This document shows positions 47,251-63,382 of a stretch of 64,000 bases of DNA, in pieces; within the stretch, counting starts at the first letter, position 1; each line of letters opens with the position of its first letter. The notes beneath the pieces were generated by a model, which saw nothing but the letters and a program-made list of their open reading frames with translations, searched no databases and was not told where the DNA came from. This DNA comes from Lamellibrachia satsuma. Its lineage: Eukaryota; Annelida; Polychaeta; Sabellida; Siboglinidae. The stretch lies in the NCBI GenBank assembly GCA_033239005.1, contig BSQZ01000079.1:2764501-2828500 (forward strand). The letters run 5' to 3'. The position numbers and the translations under genes are program-made.

Positions 47251-47534
47251 CACTACACAAGTTAAATATGTTCACCTTTGTCACCGCTAAATATTTGTCA
47301 CCTTCTCTTTGGTGAAGAAATAAAATAATTCGTAAGAAAAAACAAACGCTGTCGACAATTTCATTGATTTCCAAGAAACATCATCACACGTTGCTCTAAA
47401 CAAAGTCAAATACACGACAGTCGTTTTCAATTAGATCTTTCCCAAAAGTTTTCACAAACTACTTCATGGATTCGCCTCGACATCGATGCCACAAGTACAC
47501 ATGCAATATTGTCCACACGCTTTACCTCTAGCCG

Positions 47535-47650
47535 ATACGCTAAAAAGAATACAGAGGAGACCAATTAAATTGATTCCAGAACTGAGACAATTTAGTGAAG
47601 AAAAACGCCTTAAAAATGTTGTTTAACTACAACAAAATTAAGATGAGGTA
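47535..47650 (+). pseudogene. Short non-LTR LINE remnant
   Basis: One frame gives LADTLKRIQRRPIKLIPELR then QFSEEKRLKN, like the LE-VQRRATKLIPGL--L-YEERLK segment near the end of LINE pol proteins. Only about 35 codons survive. Confidence 0.5.
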
Positions 47651-48410
47651 AAAAAAAGTGTTAAATATATTGAATGATTATGAAATTATTGAAGTATTTT
47701 TTCTCATTTAAGAAACACCTAAGAACTATTTGACACAAAATAACATTGATGAAGGAACACTGTAGATTAGGTTTCAAATACATTTTACACAGAGGAATAT
47801 AAATGAATTTATCAAATTATTTACCTACAGAATGTTTAAATGCTGGTAGCGTGAATATGTTTGAAAACAAAACTGAACATCTCGCAGAAGGGCGGGTTGC
47901 ACATAGATGACTAATCGTTAGACTCGAGAAAAATGGCTACTTTGTCGACTTGCTATCTGATGGCTTTTGCTCTGGCTGGCAATATTTTTAGATGTTATTA
48001 AATCATGTTAGATGTTATTAAATCTTGTTAGATATTGATATACATTATCTACTGGGCCTTTGGTTCCTATAACAGCTATTACGTCGTCCCCTGGTCAACC
48101 CCCACATATTAGTTCTCCTTTCACATGGTTCCCCCAAATGCTGTGGATCGACAAAGATTAGTGCGTAATTTAATAATTAAGTGTTCGATGCCGTGGATCT
48201 TGCTGATAGCAACCACATTGGACGATATAAACAGAATAGCGGTGTTATGTGGCGCGTGCACGTCACTACAAGAGAACACCCGGCTTCTTCAAGGTAGAAT
48301 GGGAGGGTACTAGCTTCATCGGCTTGTATAGCAAGACTTACTATTGTTTCGGTTCAACCAACAAATTTAGTATAAAATAAAAGGTTTGAAAAAAACCTCA
48401 GAAAACACGT
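47651..48410. other. Intergenic, nothing recognised
   Basis: AT-rich DNA without recognisable genes. Confidence 0.6.
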
Positions 48411-48439
48411 CAAGAGATGTGTTTAAATGGAAGTGCGTC

Positions 48440-48545
48440 AAATATGGGGGGGTGGGAGGCGAAGTTTGTTTCTGAGAGCACATCTACCCATCCAAAATAC
48501 TGGAGGGCCCCCAGCCCCCCCCCTTTCCGGCGCCTATGTACGGTA
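48440..48545. mobile_element. Possible DNA-transposon terminus
   Basis: Ends GGGCCCCCAGCCCCCCCCC then TTTCCGGCGCCTATG. The reverse complement (CATAGGCGCCGG then G runs) resembles termini of invertebrate DNA transposons. No partner end seen. Confidence 0.3.
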
Positions 48546-48658
48546 ACAACAAACCTGCGCACGGCAAATTATGGGAATATTTGGTAACGTCCACGAGCCA
48601 ACACGGCTAAAGCAATGGGAATGCTCGGCTATGCATGGCGATGTATTTGTGTGTATTA

Positions 48659-49052
48659 GCATTCACACAAACGTGTTTTGACATAAATGAAAAGAACAGT
48701 TCATTGTGTGTCCTGGAGCGTGTTTGTATTACTACCGTGACACATGTCAATTACGATTTGTGTGCAGAAACTGAGCATCTGTGGACCTAGGACATACAGC
48801 GTTCAACAAAGACCTGCAGATTAATCCTTTGTTCAAGGATTAGGCAAACACAAAGCATTCACACAAACGTGTTTTGACATAAATGAAAAGAACAGTTCAT
48901 TGTGTGTCCTGGAGCGTGTTTGTATTACTACCGTGACACATGTCAATTACGATTTGTGTGCAGAAACTGAGCAGCTGTGGACCTAGGACAAACAGCGTTC
49001 AACAACGACCTGCAGATTAATCCTTTGTTCAAGGATTAGGCAAACACAAAAC
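48659..49052 (+). repeat. 198-bp tandem duplication, two copies
   Basis: Copies start GCATTCACACAAACGTG at 48659 and 48857 and differ at only a few positions. Each ends with TAATCCTT-TGTTC-AAGGATTA, a perfect 8-bp stem. Confidence 0.93.
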
Positions 49053-49696
49053 GACGTATGTCGTGTAACTCTCAAAGTTGGGTATTTGATGGTCAATTTT
49101 AGATATTTGATATGCTAATATACTCAATACTCACTTTTCTGTCGCATTTGCTGTGCATGTTCTTGCATGCGTGTTTTGAGTGTTGTCGTGATTTCCTTGT
49201 TTGTGGATTCACTCAAATAAACTTGCGCCATGAGGTAAATATAATAACACAGTCTCATTAACTTATCCAACAGTATAAACATCTTTAGAGTGTCTTATCG
49301 TTTTTCCAAGATGGCTACCTCAGTACGACTGACATCCACATGGCTTCTTTTACGTGTCTTCCTCTCAGAACGTACGTTGTTGTCAGGCAAAGACAGACAG
49401 CGAAAGTATCAACATGTATTTAAACTGTTGGAAATGTCAATAAGAATTGTGTTATTATGAAAACGAAATATCCTGAAGAGTGTTCAATAATCTAAGAGAT
49501 CAATTACTCGAAAACATAGAAAGTCATAAGTTGCGGTCACACAGAGAATTTGGCTTGAACTAACTCCGTGCATCCGGCTGCGCGCGCAAGATTGTTTATT
49601 AATATCAGAGTTAATAAATATCAAGATGCGTAACTCGACGCCACACCATGATAATCGCTACGTAAATCTGGTGGTAATAGGAGAACTTTCGCATTG

Positions 49697-50290
49697 AAAG
49701 AACCGGGTTTAAGCACCAGCCAAATGGACGTAAATATTTCGATTGTTATCCTTGACGTCATTGGAACATGTTGGCACTGCTGATTATATAGCATAAATTA
49801 GTTGAACAAACGCACGCACGCACGCACCCACGCACGAAAGAGAGATATAACTCTTTGAGGGTTACTGGCAGGGAAGGCCCCCTAAAATTGCAGGCATTGG
49901 TCATTCCATTCTCAGGCAACCGGAAGGGACGATTTGACCCTGTCTTTATCGTTCGCATCATTCCATTAAATAGCGTCATCCCATTCAATAAGTGCCCCTC
50001 CCATAAATAAATGTACTTTTGTTGTCCCTTTCGATGGGTGACTTTGGGGCAAACCCCCAACCCAGACCAGGCAGCAACGCATTTTTGGGATGCCGGGGGT
50101 GAACCTTTCAGTCCAGGGGGTCACATTTTTTGGAGTCGTTTACACAGAGGCAGGCAAAGGTTATTTAAGTCGAGCGGTAAAAAGGGAACTGCTACATTTA
50201 AAGAACCGGGTGAAAGTGCCAGCCACATTGGACGGAAATTTATCAATGTTTAATAACTTCAAGTCATTGGAACACGTTGGCAGTACACGA
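49697..50290 (+). repeat. Diverged direct repeat flanking about 400 bp
   Basis: Segments 49697-49785 and 50198-50290 share AAAGAACCGGGT, GCCAGCC, GGACG-AAAT and GTCATTGGAACAYGTTGGCA. They may be long ends of one element or an old duplication. Confidence 0.6.
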
Positions 50291-50428
50291 CAATGTGTCT
50301 GCAAATCAGCTTCTCGCTGAGGCGTCCAAATATAATCTGCATTTTAGGGAGGCTAATGTCAGTTAGTTGACGTCAGCAATGTTCATGGAACGCTCACTGG
50401 CGCAGTCAAGTGCACGTGATCACATGAG

Positions 50429-50516
50429 GCGGACCAATGTAAAACCTTATATAAGTGCGCGATAAAGTCAAAGCGGACCAATGTAAAACCTTATATAAGT
50501 GCGCGATAAAGTCAAA
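50429..50516 (+). promoter_or_regulatory. Tandemly duplicated CCAAT/TATA core promoter
   Basis: Two identical 44-bp units, each with GACCAATGT and CTTATATAAG (TATA at 50447-50455 and 50491-50499), followed by GTGCGCGATAAAGTCA. The downstream TATA predicts transcription from about 50522. A short leader and a usable donor (AAAG/GTATGG, 50564) follow at once. Confidence 0.65.
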
Positions 50517-50521
50517 GAGCT

Positions 50522-54132
<3,611 letters not shown>

Positions 54133-54242
54133 GTACACGCAGTCTTCTTAGCTGCTCAACTTTCCGAAAGATTACTTAATGATTACTTCGATGCAAGAAA
54201 ACATGTATTATTAAATAGACTGGCGGGTTCGACGAAAGTTGT

Positions 54243-54788
54243 TAGCATGGATTCAGATTGTGACGTCAGAATTGGAATTAAGACCAATGAACGTGCGCCG
54301 TTGTGTCAGTAGTTATAGCCCGTGGTAACGACCTCCGTCAAGCTTCTCCTTATGAACCATGATTACATATTGAGAGACGCGGTGACATACATGGTGAACT
54401 TATATGCATGAAGAACTTGCGATTCGGACACCACATACCCCGAGAGACTGATAAATGGAATTAACTTTCTGCCATTCCCGAAACCGTTCAGTAATCGACA
54501 GAAATGTTTGAAATGTACATAGTTGTGTGGACGCCCCATGTCAACGTAGACACGATAATTAAACACACCTATGTTTGTACAAAGGCACGCTGTGTACTGG
54601 GGCGCCTTGCATTTGCCAGCAGTTTTTCATAGACTTTTGATCACACCTACGCATACATACGGCCAAACAATTCCACGAGACACACGACGGAGTGTCTGGC
54701 AACATTACATTTGCGGCCATGTTTGTCGATAGCTTGACGGACTCTGCTGAGGTTGCTAAGTAAAATGTCACGTGATGGATCCGTCAAC
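54243..54788. mobile_element. Inverted-terminal-repeat element, family B, copy 1
   Basis: About 546 bp alignable along its length to 60758-61326. Shared blocks include CCCGTCAAGCTT, TATTGAGAGACGC, CCCGAAACCGTT, ATCGACAGAAATGTTTGAAA and GTCACGTGATGGATCC. Its ends are diverged inverted repeats around GGATCC. No transposase, so a MITE-like element. Confidence 0.75.
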
Positions 54789-55292
54789 TGGTCGATCTAT
54801 GAATGCGTTGTATGACATATTAATATTTTGCTGCACGGCTAATATTGTGGGTTATAGATATATACCACTAATCCGTCCACAGCAGGTGGCATATTTACTT
54901 TGTGTGTGTGATTGTTTACTCTTTATAACGGTAAAATATTAGACTTATCTATAAAAAAAAGTGTTATGTTGCCAAATCATGCAAAATAATCATCTTTTGC
55001 CACGTCCAAATTGTTCTACCTTCGTCTTTTCCTTCATTGCGACCTGCTGTAGTCGACGTTGACAGCAATGTACAGTTATGTTTCTATGCCGTGATCTCAG
55101 GTGTGAAATATTTCCTATATGTTCGGTAGACTAACGCACGGATAGAAAACGTTCGATATGAGTTATGTTTCAGACTAAAACCACCATTTCTTCTTCTGTG
55201 TGACCCGTCATTATCAGCTGTCTCGCAATACGTTTTTTAAACATACGGTGTAGCTCATTGTTAAATTATTGTTTTTGTTTTTGTTTGTTCAG

Positions 55293-55346
55293 ATTAATTT
55301 CGCGTGCTCTTGGAAACAATAGTACTCGACGTTGACGAGCACTTCG
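55293..55346 (+). other. 54-nt exon-like segment with strong splice sites
   Basis: It follows a long T-rich tract ending TTGTTTGTTCAG and is followed by GTAAGT. All frames have stops. Joined to the signal-peptide exon it would add INFACSWKQ and stop. It may be a 3' UTR or alternative last coding exon of the small-peptide gene. Another acceptor (TTATTGCCTGCAG) is at 56311. Confidence 0.4.
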
Positions 55347-55765
55347 GTAAGTTCCACTTCGCAGCACAGTTGTTTTCGCAGTAAACTTTAACACTAGACT
55401 GAATTCTTAAAACATGTATTTAGTGTAATTTCATTTATTCTGTCTGACATCTCCGACTGACATATTTAAAACAGTCCAATTTCATTATATACCTGCTGGA
55501 AATGAGTGATATCGGGATGTTGTTGTAAACAAACAATACTCCGAATGAATGAATGAATGAATGAATGGTGAAATTCACCTTTTGCTGCACAGTCACACTT
55601 AATATCAGATCTCTGTTTCAGAAATCGAGCTATAGGGAGGTTCACCTTCATGACACTGATCCAGAAAGGGCGCGCATGTTTGAAAGGATGTACTACAAAA
55701 ACTGATAACATGTTTAGTTTTACATACTCCGCTTAACATAATCAGTTCTGATCAGAGCAATTGTG

Positions 55766-56105
55766 ATGTGGATGATTCTCTTCTCTCTCTGTATGCTGTC
55801 AAGTGGATGATTCTCTTCTCTCTCTGTATGCTGTCAAGTGGATGATTTTCTTCTCTCTGTATGCTTTCAAATGGATGATTCTCGTCTCTCTTTGTATGCT
55901 GTCAAGTAGATGATTCTCTTCTCTCTCTGTATCCTGTCAAGTGGATGATTCTCTTCTCTCTCTGTATGCTGTCAAGTGGATGATTCTCTTCTCTCTTTGT
56001 ATGTTGTCAAATGGATGATTATCGTCTCTCTTTGTATGCTGTCAAGTAGATGATTCTCTTCTCTCTCTGTATGCTGTCAAGTGGATGATTCTCTACTCTC
56101 TCTGA
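55766..56105 (+). repeat. About 35-bp minisatellite, about nine copies
   Basis: The unit is GTGGATGATTCTCTTCTCTC then TCTGTATGCTGTCAA, with variants such as ATGGATGATTMTCGTC. Confidence 0.93.
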
Positions 56106-56988
56106 GCATTTAGATGCAGCGGGAATATGAAATGAATCCTTCCAGCCAACACGTTTGATTGTATACAAAGCGGCTGATTCCGTTATCTGTAATTCTCTTG
56201 AGCGGAACCCACTGAATTTGACAACAAAGATGAATCTTGTTAACATTCGGGTCTCTTCACATATTAAAATGTTGAACTGATGTTGAAGTTATGTTGTTTT
56301 ATTGCCTGCAGCTTTGTGACAAGTAGTTGTTATATTGAAGAATGAACGCAGTGACAACAGCAATAGTCGGATCCAGCAAATTCACATGTTGCTTGACGAG
56401 TTGATCAGGGTTCGTTGTCATGCACAAACATGATTCAGGGGCATCAGTTTTAATATCTCCTCATACAATACAGCGGGAAAGAGCTCGTAAAAAGAAGGAA
56501 ACTTCCTCATCCACGCAATCTTTGTTTAGCGTTTTTTGTTTAGTTAGCGTGTTTTATTACAGTCGTCATTTTAACGTGCCGTTGTCGTTCGCGGTGAACG
56601 CACGTCCGAGAAAAGATAGAATCACTTGATAACTAAGAAATGAGTGCAACAAAATATATCGATTTTCCCGTGATTTTTTGGGGGGCTAAGAAAATCAAAA
56701 TTGCGCCAAATAAGCGGGAAAGTGGGACCGGGGGATTTCTCGCCCGAAAGCGGTAATGTTGACACCTATGTAAGGGGTGGATTTATCCGCAGGGGTCCGC
56801 GTGGACTGAAGGGTAAATAACGACATTTGCTTTCAGTCCTTTTAAATATTTTTGTAATACTTTACAAACTTGGCCAACTGTTTTCAACCCGATATGTTCA
56901 TTCCATCAGAGATGGCATATGTTCTGACCCAATATTTAATTTCAGGGCACTTTTAACGGCCCCAATACAACGTCTCGAATAGTAGCAA
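56106..56988. other. Intergenic, nothing recognised
   Basis: No domain or repeat recognised. G-rich patches near 56680-56750 may be transposon ends. Confidence 0.55.
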
Positions 56989-57347
56989 ACTCCCCACCAA
57001 TGTCGCCACTAACCATTTCATCACTGCCACAGCTTCCATTTGATGTGCAGATACTGTATTGAAAATGTGTCTAAAATGACGGTTTTCAGATTTTGGCTTT
57101 ACTCAGTTTATTTACGTACGCTTTTACGATAGAATTGAACCGATGTAAATAAACTTAATAAAACGTTTTTGTTTGAAACAATGTTGTGTAACTAAATTGC
57201 CTGTTGCAATGACGTAATAAGTCGTAAACAGCAATAACGTTGCCCGGCCAATAACACGTTTATATCACTACGAAATTGTCTATTTTGAATTTATAATAAA
57301 GTTGTGGCAGTGGTTATATGCTTAGTGGGGTCACTGTCGGGGAGTGT
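56989..57347. mobile_element. MITE family A, most complete copy (about 360 bp)
   Basis: Terminal inverted repeats of about 43-45 bp run from ACTCCCCACCAATGTCGCCA at the left to a right end closing GTCGGGGAGT. Both arms carry GCCAC/GTGGC and a CACTGCCAC block. The interior has GACGTAATAAGTCGTAAACA and no open frame. Four other partial or nested copies lie in the window. Confidence 0.8.
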
Positions 57348-57469
57348 GGAATAGTCGGTACCTGGAATAGCATGTTTTTGATCGCTAGGCGGCTGGCGTG
57401 TATAAACGTTATGCATCGCGAGATCGAGAGTCGATGGAAGTACAACTCGTAATGTTGTACTTTAAACAG

Positions 57470-57612
57470 GACAGTCGGAACAATGACGTATCCACGATAA
57501 CAATAGGACAGTGGGAACAATGACGTATCCACAATAACAATAGGGCAGTCGGAACAATGACGTATCCACGATAACAATAGGACAGTCGGAACAATGACCT
57601 ATCTGCGGTAAC
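57470..57612 (+). repeat. 37-bp tandem repeat, four copies
   Basis: The unit is GGACAGTCGGAACAATGACG then TATCCACGATAACAATA. Confidence 0.93.
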
Positions 57613-57874
57613 AATAGGGACGCAAATAGCTAAGGAATTACTGTTTTAGCAATGAATACAACATACCAACAATAACGCTTACTGATATTACGCAAAATAC
57701 AACGCTAGCATCAGAACGCAAACATCCGCTGATCTGACGTTTGAATAACTTCGAATGCGAGTTATCGTGTGATGACACAGTTACACGATTGTTTCAGTGC
57801 ACGACAAATATTCGCGAGTATTATGTGCTGTACTTCAGTTGACAATCTCACGCGATTTCACCTTTATATTAGAG

Positions 57875-59230
57875 TTATATTATGTACCAGAGGCGCCACG
57901 GGTTATTTCATCTTTAGGTCAGTGTTATATTATGTACCAGAGGCGCCGTGGGTTATTTCACCGTTATGTCAGTGTTATATTATTCACCAGAGGTGCCTCG
58001 GGTTATTTCACCTTTATGTTAGTGTTATAATATATTTCAGAGGCGCCGCGGGTTATTTCACCTTTATGGCAGTGTTATATTATTCTACCAGAGGCACCGT
58101 GGATTATTTCACCTTTATATCAGTGTAATATTATGTACCAGAGGCGCACGGGTTATTTCATCTTTATATCAGTGCTATATTATGTACCAGAGGCACCACG
58201 GGTTATTTCACCTTCATATCAGTATTATATTATGTACCAGAGGCGCCACGGGTTATTTCACTTTTATATCAGTGTTAGATTATGTACCAGAGGCGCCACG
58301 GGTTATTTCATCTTTATATCAGTGTTATATTATGTACCAGAGGCGCCGCGGATTATTTCATCTTTATATCAGTGTTATATTATGTACCAGAAACGCCGCG
58401 GGTTATTTCACCTTTATATCAGTGTAATATTATGGACCAGAGGCGCACGGGTTATTTCATCTTTATATCAGTGCTATATTATGTACCAGAGGCACCACGG
58501 GTTATGTCACCTTCATATCAGTATTATATTATGTACCAGAGGCGCCACGGGTTATTCCATCTTCATATCAGTGCTATATTATCTTTATATCAGTGTTAGA
58601 TTATGTACCAGAGGAGCCACGGGTTATTTCACCTTTATATCAGTGTTAGATTATGCACCAGAGGCGCCACGGGTTATTTCATCTTTATATCAGTATTATA
58701 TTATGTACCAGAGGCGCCACGGGTTACTTCATCTTTATATCAGGTATTAGATTATGTACCAGAGGCGCCACATGTTATTTCACCTTTATATCAGTGTTAG
58801 ATTATGCACCAGAGGTGCCACATGTTATTTCATCTTTATATCAGTGTTATATTATGTACCAGAGGCGCCACGGGTTATTTCATCTTTATATCAGGTGTTA
58901 GATTATGTACCAGAGGCGCCACGGGTTATTTCACCTTTATATCAGTGTTAGATTATGCACCAGAGGTGCCACGGGTTATTTCATCTTTATATCAGTGTTA
59001 TATTATGTACCAGATGCACCACGGGTTATTTCATCTTTATATCAGTGTTATATTATGTACCAGAGGCGCCACGGGTTATTTCACCTTTATATCAGTGTTA
59101 GATTATGTACCAGAGGCACCACGGATTATTTCACCTTTATATCAGTGTTAGATTATGTACCAGAGGCGCCACCGGTTATTTCACCTTTATATCAGTGTTA
59201 TATTATGTACCAGAGGCGCCACGGGTTATT
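57875..59230 (+). repeat. 50-bp minisatellite, about 27 copies
   Basis: The unit contains TATGTACCAGAGGCGCCACG and GGTTATTTCAYCTTTATATC then AGTGTTA. A few units are 49 or 51 bp, so open frames hop between the three phases. Some units show A/G variants at GCGCC/GCACC. Confidence 0.96.
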
Positions 59231-60344
59231 TTTGGTAGGTTCTATTGCATTAGCCGCCATTGTTAATGCGCGGAGCGCTTCCGAAAAGAGAGATAACTAC
59301 GGAGATGGATACAAATCTATCTTGTATAAACTACGACATAAGCTGGTTTGAGCAATTTTTTTATTTAGTTAATGTGAAATTATAGGACAAACTCTTACTT
59401 CAAAACTCGGCGAAAAAAGGGCGAACGTTATGAACGTTATTCATTGTTTTGCTAGTCAATTCATTTGACGTCTTTTCCATAATTACTCGCTCTTTTATTT
59501 AACCAACTGTGCATGTTACTTAAAAAGTCAACGAACGAACCTCATTCGATTAGCAACCTGGTGTGTTTTTAATGTTATATGAACTACCACCATCAGTACG
59601 CCAGTGGCCAGCAGCTGTGTATGTGTTAACGTGACGTATCTCAGTTGGTACACTAATGTCACCTGCTTGTGTCATATGTTTTGTGGCCGGCACATATAAT
59701 AATACATAATAATAAAACTACTTGTATAGCGCCCGATCAATCGAGAAAGCTCAAATGTGTTTTACACGTATAGTAATCATGACTCACAATTCTATCAAAA
59801 ACCATAAAAGCAGTAATTATTTTAAAATGTACATAGTATGGCTTAGTCCGTGTGTCACAACGACTTGTCTCAGTCGGTAAGTCACAGTGACGTGCATCAC
59901 TCCATGTGTCGCAATGATTTGTGTCTACGAAATCCCGGTGAAGTCTTGCATCAGCACGAGACGTCAACATCCTTCCTTGTGACGATGTGTGCAAATCTGA
60001 TTCCCGACGGATGACCGCAACAAAAGTCCACTTCACCGAGCTTGAAACAAACATTAGCACCATGTTAAATAATTATATCAACGACGGTTGCTGTAAAACA
60101 ACGTGCCGGAAGGTCAGGCTAAGATACCGACACCTGGTTACAGCACAACGCACGAAACTTAGTAATATAACTCCCTTTTATTAATGATGTCAAAACAACT
60201 CACACTTTTTTCCTATTTGATTTTATGATTTTATTTTGGCTTAAGAGTATACGATATAATTTAATGGATGTAGATAAACTTAATAAAACAAAAAACCTGA
60301 AAATTATTTTTGTTTTGTGGCCGGCCGGGTGTAAAAACATACCA
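59231..60344. other. Intergenic, nothing recognised
   Basis: Short open frames only (e.g. minus 59737-60063), without recognisable similarity. Confidence 0.55.
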
Positions 60345-60419
60345 ATTTTCCCACCAGTGTCGCCACTAATAATTTTCGCAACTGCCACAACTTACATTTG
60401 ATGTGCAGATTCTGCCAGT

Positions 60420-60712
60420 ACCAGCAATGTCGTAACAAATCGTAAACAACAATGACGTAACAAGTCGTAAACAACAATGACGTAACAAATCGTAAACAAC
60501 AATGACGTAACAAATCGTAAACAACAATGACGTAACAAGTCGTAAACAACAATGACGTAACAAATCGTAAACAACAATGACGTAACAAATCATAAACAAC
60601 AATGACGTAACAAGTCGTAATTAACAATGACGTAACAAATCGTAAACAACAGTGACGTAACAAGTCGTAAACAACAATGATGTAACAAGTCGTAAACAAT
60701 AATGACGTTGCC
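60420..60712 (+). repeat. 25-bp tandem repeat inside the MITE, about 11 copies
   Basis: The unit AATGACGTAACAARTCGTAA then ACAAC occurs only once in the complete family A copy at 57210-57230, so it was amplified after insertion here. Confidence 0.94.
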
Positions 60713-60757
60713 CAATCAACCAGTCCTTTATACCACAACGCAACTGTCTATTTTCAG

Positions 60758-61326
60758 TTGATGAATCCTTAGTGTGATATCACTATCTGAATAATGACCA
60801 ATGCGCGGGCGCCATTGTGTCGGTTGCTATGGCTCGTGACACCGACCCCCGTCAAGCTTTGCCTTAGTAACCATGTTTATATATTGAGAGACGCAGTGAC
60901 AGAGTTAGAAAATAGTAAAGATATGTGCATGGAGGATTTGCGATTCTAACGCCAAATACTCCGAGACACTGATCAGTAGAATTAGCTTTCTGTCGTTCCC
61001 GAAACCGTTTAGCAATCGACAGAAATGTTTGAAAAAAATTTATACAATTGCCCCCCTCTCGTGCCATGATCAGTTGAACGTAGACACAATAAAAAAGAAA
61101 AGTTTTGCATCAAGGCATGTTATGTCAACTTATGTACTGGGACGACGTATATTTGGCAGCAGTTTTCCATTGACTTTCGATCACGCCTACGAATACATTA
61201 AGTAAACATTTCAACGAAAAATACGATGGAGTGTCTGGCAGCTTTATATTTGTGGCCATGTTTGTTGAAAGCTTGGCGGAGCATGTTGAGGTAGCTAGGC
61301 AAAGAGTCACGTGATGGATCCATCAA
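60758..61326. mobile_element. Inverted-terminal-repeat element, family B, copy 2 (nested)
   Basis: Ends TTGATGAATCC at the left and GTGATGGATCCATCAA at the right. It is homologous to 54243-54788. It lies wholly inside a family A MITE, so B moved after this A copy inserted. Confidence 0.75.
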
Positions 61327-61939
61327 TTTATAATCTAGTTGTGGCAGTGGTGATATGCTGAGTGGCATCACTGTTAGGGAGTATGAACAGAGCTCTTGCG
61401 TAATTCGGGTAAAGACATTCGACAGGTGGCACCACCACCGATATAAAATCGTTGAACATCCCTAAGAAACCAACCACCACGAGATACCACGTGATTACAG
61501 ATCTCCCACAATTTGTTTTCAGGTGTCAACGTGGAATGTATGTAATAGTTCGAATATATGCAGAAAGTAGCCGTTTAGACAGACAGTGGTCAACAGCGGT
61601 ACGAAAGTAGTGGTGCAGAATAACGCAAATACATGTGACAATAAAATGACTCAAACATAACCTTATCTCAATACATTAGGGAACAATCCTAACACTGGCA
61701 ACTCTTCGACATAATTCACACACCTGGCTAAGAATTGCTCTGGTTTTCTCACGAACGGGCCTTTAATGAGCGACAAAAACGAGAAAATAAACAAGGCAAA
61801 TCCTGGTATGTTCGATATATCATGTGCATCACGCTACTAACAATAATCCGCCTACTCTTGAAATATAGCATCATGCTAGCGAAGTAGCAACTTACCGGCA
61901 CGTTGTTTGATATATATCGCTTCTCTTCGACGGGGTCAA

Positions 61940-62130
61940 CGCCTGAGTGTCCCATGTCATTACCCGGAAACCAGTCGGTCACATCCAGCGAATGAGCAAG
62001 GACCGTCTCGTGCACCGCGCACTATTTGCGACTTTGACACAGCGACCACCGTACGACCCCGGCTCGCTGTCGGCGGACATCGCGCGACCCAGCGGCGACT
62101 GCCTCGCTGATGCTGCCGCAGATCCCGATG
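61940..62130 (+). pseudogene. Possible LINE C-terminal fragment
   Basis: One frame reads GHIQRMSKDRLVHRALFATL then TQRPPYDPGSLSADIARPS. It resembles the GH--RM--DRL--RAL segment at the end of some LINE pols. Short and unconfirmed. Confidence 0.35.
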
Positions 62131-62534
62131 TCTCCCATCCCGAATGGAGGAGTGCTGCACAACATTCTTCGATGCTCCCTCTGGTAGTCAAGCCGCACAC
62201 TAATTGGTTGATATATCTTGGAGTTGGTGTCCGTCATCAATACTCTACATCCCGTTTGTTCAGCGTCCCTTCAACACTGCACAACTGTCTCAAAGTGTAT
62301 TATAATTGGGGTGACATGAAATAAACAGTGAAACAAACCTCTGACAAGCTACGCACGCGGCTAGTGTCTTTATGTTTGTTCTTCTTCTTTACGGCCGCTG
62401 AAAATGAATATGTGGAGACACCTGAAGCAGTGAAATGAGAAAAAGAGAAATTGTGAAACCACTCTGGCGGAAACGGTGCCACGCACACAAACAACATTGT
62501 CTATCCGAAGAGCAACAACGTCTCACAAACTGAC

Positions 62535-62648
62535 ATGTTTCTTCGCTGCATGTTGTTCCCGTGTAGTCTTCTGGGCAGATGCATGTGAAGGCACCCGTGA
62601 CGTCAACACACGTGGCCCCATTCTGACACGGCTGACTCTGGCATTCAG
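62535..62648 (-). CDS. EGF-like domain exon (downstream copy)
   Basis: A 114-nt, phase 1-1 exon between GTTTTGCAG and a GTCAGT donor. It encodes one EGF domain of 38 residues: [20 protein letters not shown] then [18 protein letters not shown]. All six cysteines and the Gly before Cys6 fit the consensus; no calcium-binding D-x-D/N-E start. It differs from the exon at 63383-63496 in few residues, so the pair arose by recent exon duplication. The gene continues outside the window or in exons I could not see, and is likely an extracellular or membrane protein with EGF arrays. Confidence 0.8.
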
Positions 62649-62977
62649 CTGCAAAACACGCACATTAAATTTTTATAAATGTCAATGTTGAACACGATAA
62701 CAGAGTGCTCTTAATAATTACTATTTAAAATTTTAAATAAACTAGTTAATTGCATCACTAAAAACTGGAACAAGTTAAACAGATGTTAGTACATGTTCTT
62801 CAATTCTGGGATGCGAGAATTTGGCGTGAAGGACAACATTAATTTTTGTTTGTCAAAGAACAACTAAAAATGAACACCTCAATCTAAATTGCCAACTAAT
62901 ATTGTTTAGGACTCTAAGAACCGCTCTATACTCCCCATTTCAGGGAATCGAGAGGCACTGTATTATTAATATTACTC

Positions 62978-63130
62978 ACGCACGCACGCACGCACGCACG
63001 CACCCATGCACGCACGTCCACAAACACACACGCGCACACACACGCACCCATGCACGCACGTCCACAAACACACACGCACACACAAACACATGCACGCACG
63101 CACGCACGTGCACGCATACGCGACCGCGCA

Positions 63131-63178
<48 letters not shown>

Positions 63179-63212
63179 CACGCACACATACGCACACACA
63201 CGCACACATACA
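62978..63212. repeat. CACG/CA-rich microsatellite in the intron between EGF exons
   Basis: ACGC and AC repeats with an internal duplication of about 44 bp (CACCCATGCACGCACGTCCA recurs). Strings of Cys/Val or His/Thr codons here are artefacts. Confidence 0.95.
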
Positions 63213-63382
63213 TGTTGTTTACCAGCATTTCTCTAACAACAACAACAGTTCGCAAAAAAGTTTATAGACATCTGGCAACTGAACAATCGGTCGGCGGAGG
63301 GTTGGTCTGGATATACTGTTGTCAACAAAAAGTCGATATGTGTATGGAGGACTTAACACGCAACAAAGTAATGCCAACTGAC

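Larger units (their letters stand above)
60345..61383. mobile_element. MITE family A copy interrupted by a family B element
   Basis: The left terminal repeat starts CCCACCAGTGTCGCCACTAA (60349) and the right one ends TCACTGTTAGGGAGTATG (about 61385). The interior holds a 25-bp tandem expansion and, at 60758-61326, a whole family B element. Family A interior (CTATTTT and TTATAAT-AGTTGTGGCAG) lies on both sides of B. Confidence 0.78.

Noticed and set aside
57769..59351. Series of 60-200 codon frames
   Set aside because: They are the three phases of the 50-bp minisatellite, hopping at 49- and 51-bp units.
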